Below, piece after piece: positions 8,873 to 17,346 of a DNA stretch of 21,035 nucleotides (position 1 is its first letter; the number at the start of each line of letters is the position of its first letter). The notes under the pieces were generated by a model. That model worked only from the letters and a program-made list of their open reading frames with translations. It searched no databases and was not told the origin of the DNA. The position numbers and the translations under genes are program-made. Origin of the DNA: Mastigamoeba balamuthi (Eukaryota > Evosea > Mastigamoebida > Mastigamoebidae); contig CACRSC010000031.1 in NCBI GenBank assembly GCA_902651635.1, forward strand, positions 86,328 through 107,362, in the 5' to 3' direction.

Positions 8873-8981
8873 GTGTACAGGAGCACATGTGGGAAAGCTC
8901 TGCACCATGCTCTACTCGGAGAAGGGGACCGAGCAGCTCGAGCCCAGCGAAGCGCTGGTTCTCGCACGCTGTGGTGGGTAG
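8873..8981 (+). pseudogene. Duplicated 3' end of the ORC1/CDC6-like gene
   Basis: This stretch matches 2757-2867. Both copies read CTGAHV, then MLYSEKGT, then QLEP, and both end in a TAG at the same place. The codon differences between copies keep the frame, so the segment was under coding constraint or was duplicated recently. Nothing upstream resembles the ATPase; MDR-derived sequence abuts it near 8860. It marks the left end of unit B. Confidence 0.65.
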
Positions 8982-9025
8982 CGGCTTGTGATTGCACCAA
9001 CCCCAGTGACGGAAATACCCCATTG

Positions 9026-9069
9026 CACAACTGTAAAAGCCAAGCAGGATCCTCCGCTGAATAATATCT
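9026..9069 (+). repeat. Left terminal inverted repeat of the 4.89-kb element
   Basis: The first 34 bases match the right end exactly in reverse complement; after one mismatch (A versus C), nine more bases (ATAATATCT) match. Similarity stops right after. A further copy of this end starts at 9718. Confidence 0.85.
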
Positions 9070-9110
9070 AGAGAAAAGGCAGAGAAAACGGTGATCAATT
9101 CGCTGCCGAA

Positions 9111-9428
9111 ATGACACAGCCTGAGAAGAGGGCAGGGAGGGACATGGCGCCATTACGGAGGGGGCTAATGACGGCAACGCGGAGGTCTAAGCATGCAAAT
9201 AAAAGGCGGACAGGTGAGACTCAGCGTGGAACTGGGCTGCCCAACGAGCCCCACGACAATCAGCGATGGAACATTGGGCTTGTGCGGTCAGTGTACTCGG
9301 TGTGTACACGGTCTCCAAGGAGTATCTACAGGGCTGCAGCCCACATTGGCATCACCACCGCGACCAGAAGCAGTATGTCTGTGTGCATCTGGTCGTGTAG
9401 ATTTGGTCTACCGATTACTGTATCATAA
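9111..9428 (+). CDS. Arg-rich 105-aa ORF in element left end, copy 1; possible HTH fragment
   Basis: The frame opens with MTQPEKRAGRDM and includes RSPRSIYRAAAHIGI followed by T-A-T. That resembles the helix-turn-helix of mariner or IS630-type transposases, which often read RSPR-S-RR-GI--TTV. The same-length frame is open at 9801-10118 in copy 2 despite about fifteen amino-acid differences. No catalytic residues follow, and the region after the stop is not recognisable as the rest of a transposase. I take it as a remnant of the element's DNA-binding protein, with low certainty. Confidence 0.35.
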   Translation: MTQPEKRAGRDMAPLRRGLMTATRRSKHANKRRTGETQRGTGLPNEPHDNQRWNIGLVRSVYSVCTRSPRSIYRAAAHIGITTATRSSMSVCIWSCRFGLPITVS

Positions 9429-9460
9429 CGGAAAATGCGAGCTGTGATGCATAGCTTCAG

Positions 9461-9754
9461 ATGTTTGATGCCAAAGTGCTGCCTTGTGCACTCATCACCA
9501 AGTATGCATCGTATATGGCCCGGATCATGTGGCCTCTGTCCTCTCTGTGCGCGATACCTCAGTTCTCGGACTCCATCATCTCGTTCGAAAATCACACAAA
9601 AACGACGCGGGTGTGGGTGCAGTTGAAAAATCTTACCCAACCTTACAAACACGTCCACTTCTCAACAGGCACAGGAGGCAGTCAGGAGCTGTGCTCTCAT
9701 CAACCACATCTGCGTTCCACAACTGTAAAAGCCAAGCAGGATCCCGCTGAATAA
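9461..9754 (+). CDS. Unrecognised 97-aa ORF in element left end
   Basis: It begins MFDAKVLPCALITKYASYM and includes TRVWVQLKNLTQPYKHVHFS. I do not recognise a family. In copy 2 the homologous frame is broken by one missing base near 10210, but the part around VWVQLENLTHPYKHVHFS remains in register, so the sequence was probably coding. The last 12 codons run into the terminal repeat of copy 2 and are likely not native. Confidence 0.3.
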   Translation: MFDAKVLPCALITKYASYMARIMWPLSSLCAIPQFSDSIISFENHTKTTRVWVQLKNLTQPYKHVHFSTGTGGSQELCSHQPHLRSTTVKAKQDPAE

Positions 9755-10406
9755 TATCTAGAGAAAAGGCAGAGAAAACGGTGATCAATTCGCTGCCGAA
9801 ATGACACAGCCTGAGAAGAGGGCAGGGAGGGACATGGCGCCAATACGGAGGGGGCTAATGACGGCAACACAGAGGTCGAAACACGCAAATGATAGGCGGA
9901 CAGGTCAGACTCAGCGTGGAACTGGGCTGCCCAACGCGCCCAACGACAGCCAGCGATGTAACATTGGGCTTGTGCGGTCAGTGTACTCAGTGAGTGCACG
10001 GTCTCCAAGGAGTATCAACAGGGCTGCAGCCCACATTGGCATCGCCACCGCGACCAGAAGCAGTATGTCTGTGTGCATCTGGTTGCGGAGATTTTGGTTA
10101 TGTATTGCAGTATCATAACGGAAAATGCGAGCTGTGATGCATAACTTCAGATTTTTGATGCCAAAGTGCTGCCTTGTGCACTCATCACCAAGTATGCATC
10201 GTATATGGCCGTATCATGTGGCCTCTGTCCACTCTGTGAGCGATACCTCAGTTCTCGGACTCCATCATCTCGTTCGAAAATCACACAAAAACGATGCGGG
10301 TGTGGGTGCAGTTGGAAAATCTGACCCATCCTTACAAACACGTCCACTTCTCAACAGGCACTGGAGACAGTCATGAGCTGTGCACTCATCAGCCACATCT
10401 GCGTTC
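9718..10406 (+). repeat. Left-end tandem repeat, copy 2
   Basis: It starts with the terminal sequence CACAACTG and ends at GCGTTC, where copy 1 joins the next terminal sequence. It has a 105-codon open frame at 9801-10118 matching that of copy 1. This copy is continuous with the interior of the element. It differs by a shortened GGATCC-CGCTG stretch (two bases fewer than the other ends). Confidence 0.85.
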
Positions 10407-10988
10407 GAAGTCACAGGTATTTCCTTGCATAATGTACTCTCTGAGTTGGGGGTCATTGGGCACCGTATTGAGTTACCGATGCAGCTGCTGACGAGGACAT
10501 ATAATCCCGGGTTCACCGAATTCACCGAAGTACAAGCACAGCACGGGAAGCTGCTAGGCTGTGGGCTCGTACGTGATCATGCTGGAAGCTCTCGGAACTG
10601 CCTGGTCTGCGCTATAAAGTGTGATGCTGCTCTGTTATTTTGAATGCTGGATACACGCCCTGAGCTCTGTGTTCTGCGGTCTGAATCCTGCATTCTGTGT
10701 TAGTAACACCACACCATCGTTCAGAATGCACTACTGCGCATGTACTATGCATGGAGTGTGCTTCACTGCCTTTGAGCAGACGGTGTACAGGGCTATACCC
10801 TGGGGGTGTTATTTTTGGAACAATGCAGAATAATCATTTCAATCACTGGGGAGGGCTGTGCAGGTCTTGTCGCCTTTCAGGACGGGGTTCACTACGGCAC
10901 TGTGAAGGTAGGGACGGATAACATCCAGAAGTCCAGGTGAGAGACTGCATAGAGCAATGTTATCCAACATAAACCAGTGGTTCTCCAC
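10407..10988. other. Element interior without a supported gene
   Basis: Only short frames are open, for example about 85 codons ending at 10643 containing ELGVIGHRIELPMQLL. None has a recognisable motif or a second copy to test conservation. Nothing else is visible. Confidence 0.3.
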
Positions 10989-11852
10989 TTACGTTTCAAT
11001 CGTCCCCAGACGGATAAGCTCCTTGGCAGAGTAAAATGAGCGGAGGACGGACCAGCTATTGCACGGATCATTACCACAGCGGTGGCGACCCTTAAGGGTC
11101 CCCCACTTCATATGGTTATCACGTGCATGTGCAGCTTCCCCTGCCTCACCAATTAGGTATATCATTGAGCCCCATGACTCAAAATCCTCACATAGGTGAT
11201 TCGCCAAATAGTGCATTGCAGGTGGCAGTGTTGGCTGGTGAACTGCCGCCCGGGGCACCCAATTAAAGATGACGCTGCCCATTAACAACGTGACGGCCCT
11301 CGATCTGAGCCAGGCACTGGCCCACGTGCATCATGCTATCAACTGTCTGTAGGCGGTCATAGGTCTCGCCACCATTTCACATTATCATTGCCATCGTTCA
11401 GACATTGTCTGGGCTTTGGAAGTTCAATACATATTTGAAGCAGAGAGCAAAGAGCTCGTTCATCCCCCAGACCCGACGACCATCGAGATACCATGGAACA
11501 AGGAAACATTTGGCATCCTGTGGAATGCGTACCAGCTGCTGGTGACAGAACCAGGCGAATGCATAAATAAACACCTCCTGATTATCACCGACTGCCCTCC
11601 ATTTCTCCATTTGCCAGCACAATGTCTCGAATCATGCGAGGGGAGTATAGCTCCCTGTTGCGTGCATACCACCTCGTCCACGAGATCCGAGCAATGCCCT
11701 TGTAGGCCACTGCAACTCTGACCTGTGCCTTTGAGAAAGCCCATTACGGTTTTCAGCAGAAGCAGTTCTTCATTGCCCTGTGAAGAGAGTTCGGGCTTGC
11801 TGTGCTCTGTGGTGAATTGAGTCCTGCTGGCGGGCAGGACAGTGCCACTCAA
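10989..11852 (-). pseudogene. Broken minus-strand frames inside the element, family unknown
   Basis: Three partial frames follow one another on the minus strand: 11852-11460, 11622-11398 (with FLVPWYLDGRRVWGMNELFA) and 11288-10989 (with DFESWGSMIYLIGEAG, ending LIRLGTIET). Between them, 11370-11275 reads YDRLQTVDSMMHVGQCLA in another frame. The protein-like composition and the single direction suggest a decayed element gene, but I recognise no domain, and some frames may be accidental. Confidence 0.3.
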
Positions 11853-12000
11853 AGGTCACAGAGGAGCTTCTGACTGCTCTCTGTGTTTCTGTGTTGGGGC
11901 ATCCCGAAGGTAGTCCCCGAGATCAAAATTCATTGTCAAAATGCAAAATGCACAATCTGCCTTTTCCCTCACAAGGATTTAGTCAATAAACTCACTCGAA
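11853..12000. other. Short unassigned stretch inside the element
   Basis: No gene or repeat recognised. It is A+T richer near 11930-12000, just upstream of the candidate start at 12001. Confidence 0.25.
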
Positions 12001-13471
12001 ATGACTGAGACCCCTGCCCCTCAACTTATCCCCATCGCTCCTGCAGACCTCGTGGTACCTCCAGTCGTAGGTATATAATCCCATTCTCCGTTTGGCACAT
12101 CTTTCACCCCGGTTTTTTATGACTCACAATTATCTTCTCAGAAGGTGGCCTGGGCTTGCAGTCAGCGGAAAGCTCGACTGCGGCATTTGATCCTCGCTCA
12201 CTGCCAAACACATGGCTGATTGGTGCCCGTTCACAGCTGGTTTCTTCAAGATGACTGCACAGAGAAAGGACGAAATTGATCAGATGGGCAGTAGGCTGAT
12301 CTCCTCCGAGTGTTTTAACGTGGAGACGAAGAAGCCACTTGGCTCTTCACGACACCCAAGCCTTTGTACACCCCAGGGCGGCGAGGTGCTACACGTTGAA
12401 CACAACACTTCGTATCTCTGTGGGAGGGAGAGAACACCATCTAAATAATCAGGGCAGTCATTGTCAGAGATGGTGCAATTTGTGTCCTGATGACCCCAGC
12501 CCCTGCCGATGCCATCGCCAATCTGCCCCCCAGTGGCCCTTCCCCCTGTGAGGGGACGCTCCAAAGTCCCAGAAAAGAGCAGCTTTGTGGTGCGTTCTCA
12601 CACAAAAAAATCAATCTCTCAATCAATTTATTGTTGCATTCTACCCACACTATTCTTAGAAAAACTCTATCAGCAGGGCTGACAACATCACTGCCCACTG
12701 GACTGCACTGCGTCCCGAGCTCGTGTCAGCCACCATTGCCACGGAGCAAGGAGGACTCAGTTCCGGAGCTCATCAGAGAAGGATAAGAAAAAGAAAAGGC
12801 AGCAAAGCAGGAAAAAGCAGCCCTGGAGAAAGCTGCTCCGAAGAAGAAGGTGGTCATAGCAGCACCCCCTGTTGACGATAGAGAGGCCAGTGATGAAGAC
12901 TCTGCCCAGTGTGAAGAGAAGCGCCGAGCCCAACAGCTGCACCCAATGTCGTAAAAGAGATCAGTGTTATTCCCGAATCAAAAATGGTTGCAAAAACACC
13001 CCGAACCAGGGGCAGCCTCAGTATCGATGGGCAGACACTGAATGATTATTGCCAACTGTCTTCCTCAATGCACTGTAGTCAAGGGAAGACGAGAACCGCC
13101 GCCTTCACACTGAGCTTCTGCAGGCAAGAGAGGAGGCAAAGGAGAGTTCAGGGAGGGCAGCTCAACAGGCTGAGGATCATGCACATCATATTGCTGAAAT
13201 AAGTGAGCGTTCTGAGAAGCGTTTCACAGAGATCGCCGAGGTTAACATGCGTGCAATGACTATGGCCCTCGAGCAGAGCACAGCAGCATGTACGAGGGTT
13301 GCCGAGGTGGCTCAGGGCTTTCAAACGTTTGCACAGTCAATGGTGAGCCAGCTTGTGTCAACGAACGACAGTGCATGTCAGGACATACTGCAGACTGTCA
13401 GGGTCATGCATGGTTTTGCTCCACAGCCTGCTCCAGCAGCCAAGGTGATGAAGAAGCCAGATGATCTGTGA
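12001..13471 (+). pseudogene. Degenerate Lys/Glu-rich coiled-coil protein gene of the element
   Basis: A candidate start at 12001 reads MTETPAPQLIPIAPADLVV. After broken sequence, 12787-12954 gives a charged stretch (EKAAKQEKAALEKAAPKKK). 12955-13060 continues with KEISVIPESKMVAKTP, and 13093-13471 gives ENRRLHTELLQAREEAK followed by a long helical region. It ends with APAAKVMKKPDDL and a stop at 13471. At least two stops or frame changes interrupt it. A basic segment followed by a C-terminal coiled coil is the plan of accessory DNA-binding (Myb/SANT-type) proteins of some DNA transposons, but I see no Myb domain. Introns could explain some breaks. Confidence 0.4.
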
Positions 13472-13871
13472 ACCTGATAGCTGGCCGAAATTTCTCGCAC
13501 TATCGCATTGCGTCCATCCAAACAGTTGTGAGACTGAGCTGGCAGCGTTGCCAGGGGATTGTTGCCACCACCAATCGCACTGTTACCCCCTTCGCCTGTC
13601 TTCACAGCACGTCCTCAGTGGTGTCGTGAGGCCTCTTCCGTTTTCCCTGGGGTTACCCTCACGCTGAACGTAAATAGAAAACGGAGGGCTCCACGGTCCC
13701 TTATGTTTCGCCTCAGGCGTCTCCTCTCCCCTCCCCCGGGATTCGGGCACTGCGTGGGCATCGCCCCTCGACTCGTATTCTGCGACTCGTCCTCCGCTGG
13801 CAAGGCCTTCGACTCACTTGCTGACCTGCTGTCCCCTCGCATTGCTTTTTCCAAAACTGGTTTCCGCACGA
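13472..13871. other. Right subterminal region of the element
   Basis: No clear gene. From about 13655 to 13865 the composition becomes G+C rich and coding-like. The plus strand reads LVFCDSSSAGKAFDSLADLL and stays open into the terminal repeat. This contrast with the neighbouring sequence may be a captured host-gene fragment. No family is recognised. Confidence 0.3.
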
Positions 13872-13915
13872 AGATATTATGCAGCGGAGGATCCTGCTTG
13901 GCTTTTACAGTTGTG
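13872..13915 (-). repeat. Right terminal inverted repeat of the 4.89-kb element
   Basis: Inverted copy of 9026-9069 with one mismatch. The next base, G13916, begins sequence homologous to unit A position 2909 after one extra G. Confidence 0.85.
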
Positions 13916-14161
13916 GCAGGCCTCATGCGGAAGGTTAAGGGGCTCGCATCGTACAACGAGTTCTCGTGCCCTCTCACGCAGGAGCTTTTCATCGGCGTTC
14001 TCTATCCACCAAAGAAGGCTCCAGAGGTTGTGGAACGCACCGCCAACAGAAGCCAGGGTCTGTAGACGTGTGGAATTCACTCAATTTAGTGTCCTTTGAG
14101 CCCCATGAATCGATGTTGCTTCTGGAGCAATGACAGTGCACTACTTATGACAGCGGGCCAC

Positions 14162-14830
14162 TCACTTCTTCCTCGGATTCATCATCCAAGAGACAGCGAG
14201 GACCATCGCAACATTTGCCAGTACAATCGCGAAGCACTGGGCTATCGTAACCGACCAAACCATCGGAGACACGCTCCCGAACACTGCAGGACTGTCAGCG
14301 CAGTGCCCGCTCGCCAAAAAAGAGCACCGTTCCTGCTGAGGTGCGACCTGGCGTCGTGGTGCGTCACCTGCCTCTCGATGTCGGACAGCAAGCTCGAGAT
14401 CACCCCGATCCTCTGCTCAACCGAGAACACGTCGCCTGTTCCTTCGTTAGTGGCCACGCTGTCGTGCCAATCAGGTTCTACCTGGACTGACAGGCTCGTG
14501 AATCGTCTTCGCGAAGTGGAACCTTACGCTCTTCTGAAAACTGCCGGGGCGAGTGTTGTCGAGGCACAACTGGGAGGAGAGGGTCAGCGGGTTACAGGGC
14601 TGAGAAAGGGGGGCACCGAGTACACTCCGCCACTCATGTTCTGGATCAGCACACTGTCGTCCTCGGACCCCTCCTGCGATGTCGGTGCGCGTGGTCTGGT
14701 TGAGCTGCTGTGGCTGCCCCACATCGATGTGGAAGCAGCGCGTTGCTCCCGAGGGCACACGGGCTGTCCATCCTGCCGCGCAGCAGGCGGCGAGGGTCAC
14801 CATTAGCACGTACGAAGCACCCATGGGCAT
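14162..14830 (-). pseudogene. p24/EMP24 family gene, GOLD domain deleted (unit B1)
   Basis: Same start (MPMGASYVLMV), same last three introns and same dilysine end (PRKK at 14162) as the unit A gene. However, a 171-nt segment equivalent to 3670-3840 is missing. The loss takes the end of exon 1, all of intron 1 and the start of exon 2, that is the centre of the GOLD domain. It removes 89 coding nt, so the frame is broken. The deletion ends share CTG. Substitutions elsewhere mostly keep the reading frame, so the decay looks recent. Confidence 0.8.
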
Positions 14831-15146
14831 TTTGAACCAAAATGTATGCAACAGGGATTGAAGATCGTCGTTACTGCCACTTCGTGTACAAACGCCACTT
14901 GATACCCGAATCCTTCTATTGGGGAAGTGGGGCAGTGTGCCCAATGGTTCTTGTTTTTTCTCTCATGGGGCGCTACCTCTGTGCTCATCCTCTTGTTTTT
15001 CATGACCATTTTGAACACAGCGACTTCCCGCGAAAAAGAGCAGGGATCATGGTGGTCCCCGGGTGCCACATCCCACGCGATTCAAATACTGGGCTGCATC
15101 TCAATGAAGCAAAATCGAGTCAGACTGGGCATCTGGCCCATCTGTT
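14831..15146. other. p24-PYa spacer, long form
   Basis: This 316-bp spacer corresponds to the 151-bp spacer 3995-4145 of unit A but has about 170 more bases, which are also present at 15950-16259. Unit C has part of it. So unit A probably lost this sequence. Open plus-strand frames exist in both long copies, but they do not keep the same frame throughout, so I do not call a gene. Confidence 0.4.
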
Positions 15147-15692
15147 TCAAACTGCTTTAGAGACATGAATGCAGAGGTCCGTCGTCTGAGAAGGGGGCCC
15201 ACAGCTCGATGCCTGCATCGTCACGTCGTATGGCGGAGGAGTCATCACAGCAAGAGTCGTGGACCCTCCGATGACCATGTCGTACTGTGGCGGAGGGACA
15301 TCACGTGGGAGCTCAGTGGCACTGTAGGTGTAGTCCACTGGCGCAGCTGGTACAGAGGGCTCCGGTTGCTGCGGTGGAGCTGAGCCCACAACATTGTACT
15401 CAGGAACCGACACCGCTACTTCCATGGCCGGAGGAACGATACGGCCTTGCGCAAGCGGTCCTCTCCCAATGATCACGTGGCCGTACTCGCTCTGCCCGAG
15501 CATGGGGTCGCCAGTGCAGAGGTTAGAGGAGCCCAGAGTGCGCAAAAGAGTCGAGCAAACGCACAGAAGAGGCCGTACGCCACGCCTGTAGGCAGCGTGA
15601 GTAAAGGCGAGCAGGTCTGGCGTGGACTCACGGTGAGATGCGGGCACGCATGCGCAGCACCCAGTGCCGGTGAGCTCCACTGTGGCAGACAT
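15147..15692 (-). pseudogene. PYa copy lacking its transmembrane exon (unit B1)
   Basis: The N-terminal exon (MSATVELTGTGCC), intron 1 and the whole PY tail ending HVSKAV are present. A deletion of about 195 nt, equivalent to roughly 4523-4717, removes both the acceptor of intron 2 and the two-span part of exon 3. By chance or not, the unspliced sequence is open from 15692 to 15147 (181 codons) through the former intron. The reading would be soluble and intron-derived in the middle. I regard it as a relic. Confidence 0.7.
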
Positions 15693-15872
15693 TTAGTCTT
15701 TTGTGGCGAATCCACAATCTGAGATTTCCGAAACTGTGTCGTGCCGTCACTGTTTCACCAAAATTGTTCCATCGAAATAAACACGCTATTTCGCAGTTGA
15801 GAATGGGCGATATTCCCACGCGAAAGCAATTGGCCACCTGAGATATCATTCGGATTCATTATGCCGCGCTCC
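15693..15872. promoter_or_regulatory. Divergent promoter region, unit B1 copy
   Basis: Matches 4883-5120 but lacks about 50 bases between the GCAGTTG and AGAATGGG landmarks. Both outer conserved blocks are present. Confidence 0.45.
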
Positions 15873-15922
15873 ATGGAGAACGCCCAGGCAGTGCTTCTGC
15901 AGGCTGCGTGGCTTGTACGCCA
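15873..15922 (+). pseudogene. First 16 codons of the ankyrin-like gene, cut at the N (unit B1)
   Basis: Reads MENAQAVLLQAAWLVR as in unit A (5121-5170), then stops at N15923. The sequence after the N is p24 exon 1, not the rest of this gene. So either the assembly was joined here or a real rearrangement point is marked. Confidence 0.7.
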
Positions 15923-15923
15923 N
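15923..15923. other. Ambiguous base at a duplication junction
   Basis: A single N. Left of it is the ankyrin-like start; right of it, from AGCACGTACGAAG, is p24 exon 1 as at 14805. AGCACGT and GCACGTGG are shared by the two possible continuations (14805 and 5170), so the join lies at a short common sequence. Confidence 0.9.
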
Positions 15924-15949
15924 AGCACGTACGAAGCACCCATGGGCAT
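15924..15949 (-). pseudogene. p24 first-exon stub (unit B2)
   Basis: Only the first nine codons (MPMGASYVL) of a p24 gene remain, cut at the N. The adjacent spacer to 16259 matches the long p24-PYa spacer. Confidence 0.65.
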
Positions 15950-16259
15950 TTTGAACCAAAATGTATGCAAAGGGAGATCGTCGTTTTTGCCACTTCGTGT
16001 ACAAACGCCACTTGATACCCGAATCCTTCTCATGGGGAAGTGGGGCAGTGCGCCCAATGGTTCTTGTTATTTCTCTCATGGGGCGCTACCTGCTCATCCT
16101 CTTGTTTTTCATGACCATTTTGAACACAGCGACTTCCAGCGAAAAATCGCAGGGATCATGGTGGTCCCCGGGTGCCAAATCCCACGTGATTCAAATACAT
16201 ACCGGGCTGCATCTCAATGAAGCAAAATCGAGTCAGACTGGGCATCTGGCCCATCTGTT

Positions 16260-16340
16260 TCAAACTGCTTTAGAGACATGAATGCAGATGCGGGCAGCAT
16301 GCGCAGCACCGGTGCCGTTGAGCTCTGCTGTGGCAGACAT
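16260..16340 (-). pseudogene. PYa remnant: last and first codons only (unit B2)
   Basis: The stop and final codons of PYa (16260-16288) are joined directly to its first exon (16289-16340, MSATAELNGTG). Nearly the entire gene has been deleted, and the ends share GA. The divergent promoter beside it is kept. Confidence 0.6.
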
Positions 16341-16574
16341 TTAGTCTGTTATGGTGAATCCACAGACTGAATTGAAGTCGAGAATTCCGAAACTGTGTCG
16401 TGCTGTCACTGTTTCACCAGAATTGCTCCCAACGTACAAAAATCGCAGTTGGAGTACAGTAGAGAATCGAGATTTGCTAGATGAAGCACAGCAATTGAGT
16501 TTGAGAATGGGCGATATTCCCACGCGAAAGCAATTGGCCACCTGAGATCTTTCGGTTGCATTTTGCCGCGCTCC
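16341..16574. promoter_or_regulatory. Divergent promoter region, unit B2 copy
   Basis: Full-length match to 4883-5120, including the middle part missing from B1. GGGCGATATTCCCACGCG and the following AAAGCAATTGGCCACCTGAG are identical. Confidence 0.45.
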
Positions 16575-17233
16575 ATGGAAAACACCAAGGCGGTGCTTAT
16601 GCAGGCTTCATGGCTTGTACTCCAGCACGTGGTGCCCAGCATGTCCGACGTCGAGGACCTGTGCGCGGTGGCGGCGTCGAGGTGTCCGATGCACTGGCCG
16701 AGCCCCCGTATTCGTTGACATACGAGGACTGCGACCATAAGAGCTGTTCCCCACTGGCTGTGCATGCTGCAACGGCAACAGCAACCCCGCCATCGTGAGG
16801 CGCCTGGCACAGCCGCCCTACTGCTTTAGCAGGGAAGACGCCTGTGGCAGAGGGCTCACTTTGCTGTGGGCTGCCTGCAGAAAGGGCCATGCCGAGGTCG
16901 TTGAGGAGCTCGCCAACCCGCCATACTCGATGGGCCAGGCCGACGCCAGGAGGGAGGACGTGCTGCTGGCAGCCTGCATTCAGGGGAGCTCTGATGTCGT
17001 CCGTGTACTCGCGAGAGAACCATATTCTCTCGGGCACCAGGATGCATCACGTTATGGTATCATGTGCCTGCTTCGCGTGTTTGAGTGGCAGTATTGACAC
17101 CGCGAGAGCGCTCGCGGAGCCGCCGTACTACTACGCCGTACGTGCTGCGTTCGAAAAGCTGACGGCCAGAACGAGCAGCGAGGTGGTGAGCGCAGTACCC
17201 CTACAGTCGGTCGCCACTCAAGCTCTGAAGTAA
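16575..17233 (+). pseudogene. Ankyrin-like repeat gene with two internal deletions (unit B2)
   Basis: The start (MENTKAVLMQASW) and the end (SVATQALK, stop 17231-17233) match unit A. About 1 kb is missing between the N-terminal exon and the repeat reading LAEPPYSLTYED, and the C-terminal domain equivalent to about 6695-7284 is also gone. The remaining repeats include CFSREDACGRGLTLL, where unit A has a stop, and EVVEELANPPYSMGQAD. The first deletion junction and a later one-base change near 17075 break the frame. So unit B2 carries the sense form of a codon that is a stop in unit A, yet is dead for other reasons. Confidence 0.7.
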
Positions 17234-17346
17234 CGAGAGGAGACAATTCCGACTGCAAAGCACTGTTGATTGATTTATTTATCGCTCGTTCGATGCGCCA
17301 CCAAAAATTGAGATCTGGAAGCGATGGGAGGCAAACGGCCACAGGA

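Larger units (their letters stand above)
9026..9717 (+). repeat. Left-end tandem repeat, copy 1
   Basis: About 692 bp from the terminal repeat to 9717 is directly repeated at 9718-10406. Identity is high, with scattered substitutions and a few single-base indels. Copy 2 runs on into the unique interior of the element, so copy 1 is probably the added one. Confidence 0.85.
9026..13915. mobile_element. 4.89-kb element bounded by 44-bp terminal inverted repeats
   Basis: The ends are inverted copies beginning CACAACTGTAAAAGCC. The sequence flanking both ends is contiguous in unit A: 2905-2910 reads ATTGCA where the occupied site reads ATTG, element, GCA. At most one G is repeated, so a target duplication of one base, or none, is suggested. 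That is unusual for a cut-and-paste element. Inside are a duplicated left end, several short or broken frames on both strands and a degenerate Lys/Glu-rich coiled-coil frame. No intact transposase with a recognisable catalytic triad is visible, so it is probably non-autonomous or decayed. The superfamily is unknown. Confidence 0.75.

Noticed and set aside
9026-10406. The direct repeat as long terminal repeats of an LTR retrotransposon
   Set aside because: The two copies are adjacent with nothing between them, and the same end occurs inverted at 13872-13915, which fits an inverted-repeat DNA element.
14842-15168. Plus-strand ORF of about 108 codons in the p24-PYa spacer, also open at 15961-16281
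   Set aside because: The two copies use different frames in the middle (one reads RYLCAHPLVF, the other RYLLILLFF). Their ends lie on the PYa coding strand opposite, so this looks like shadow sequence.
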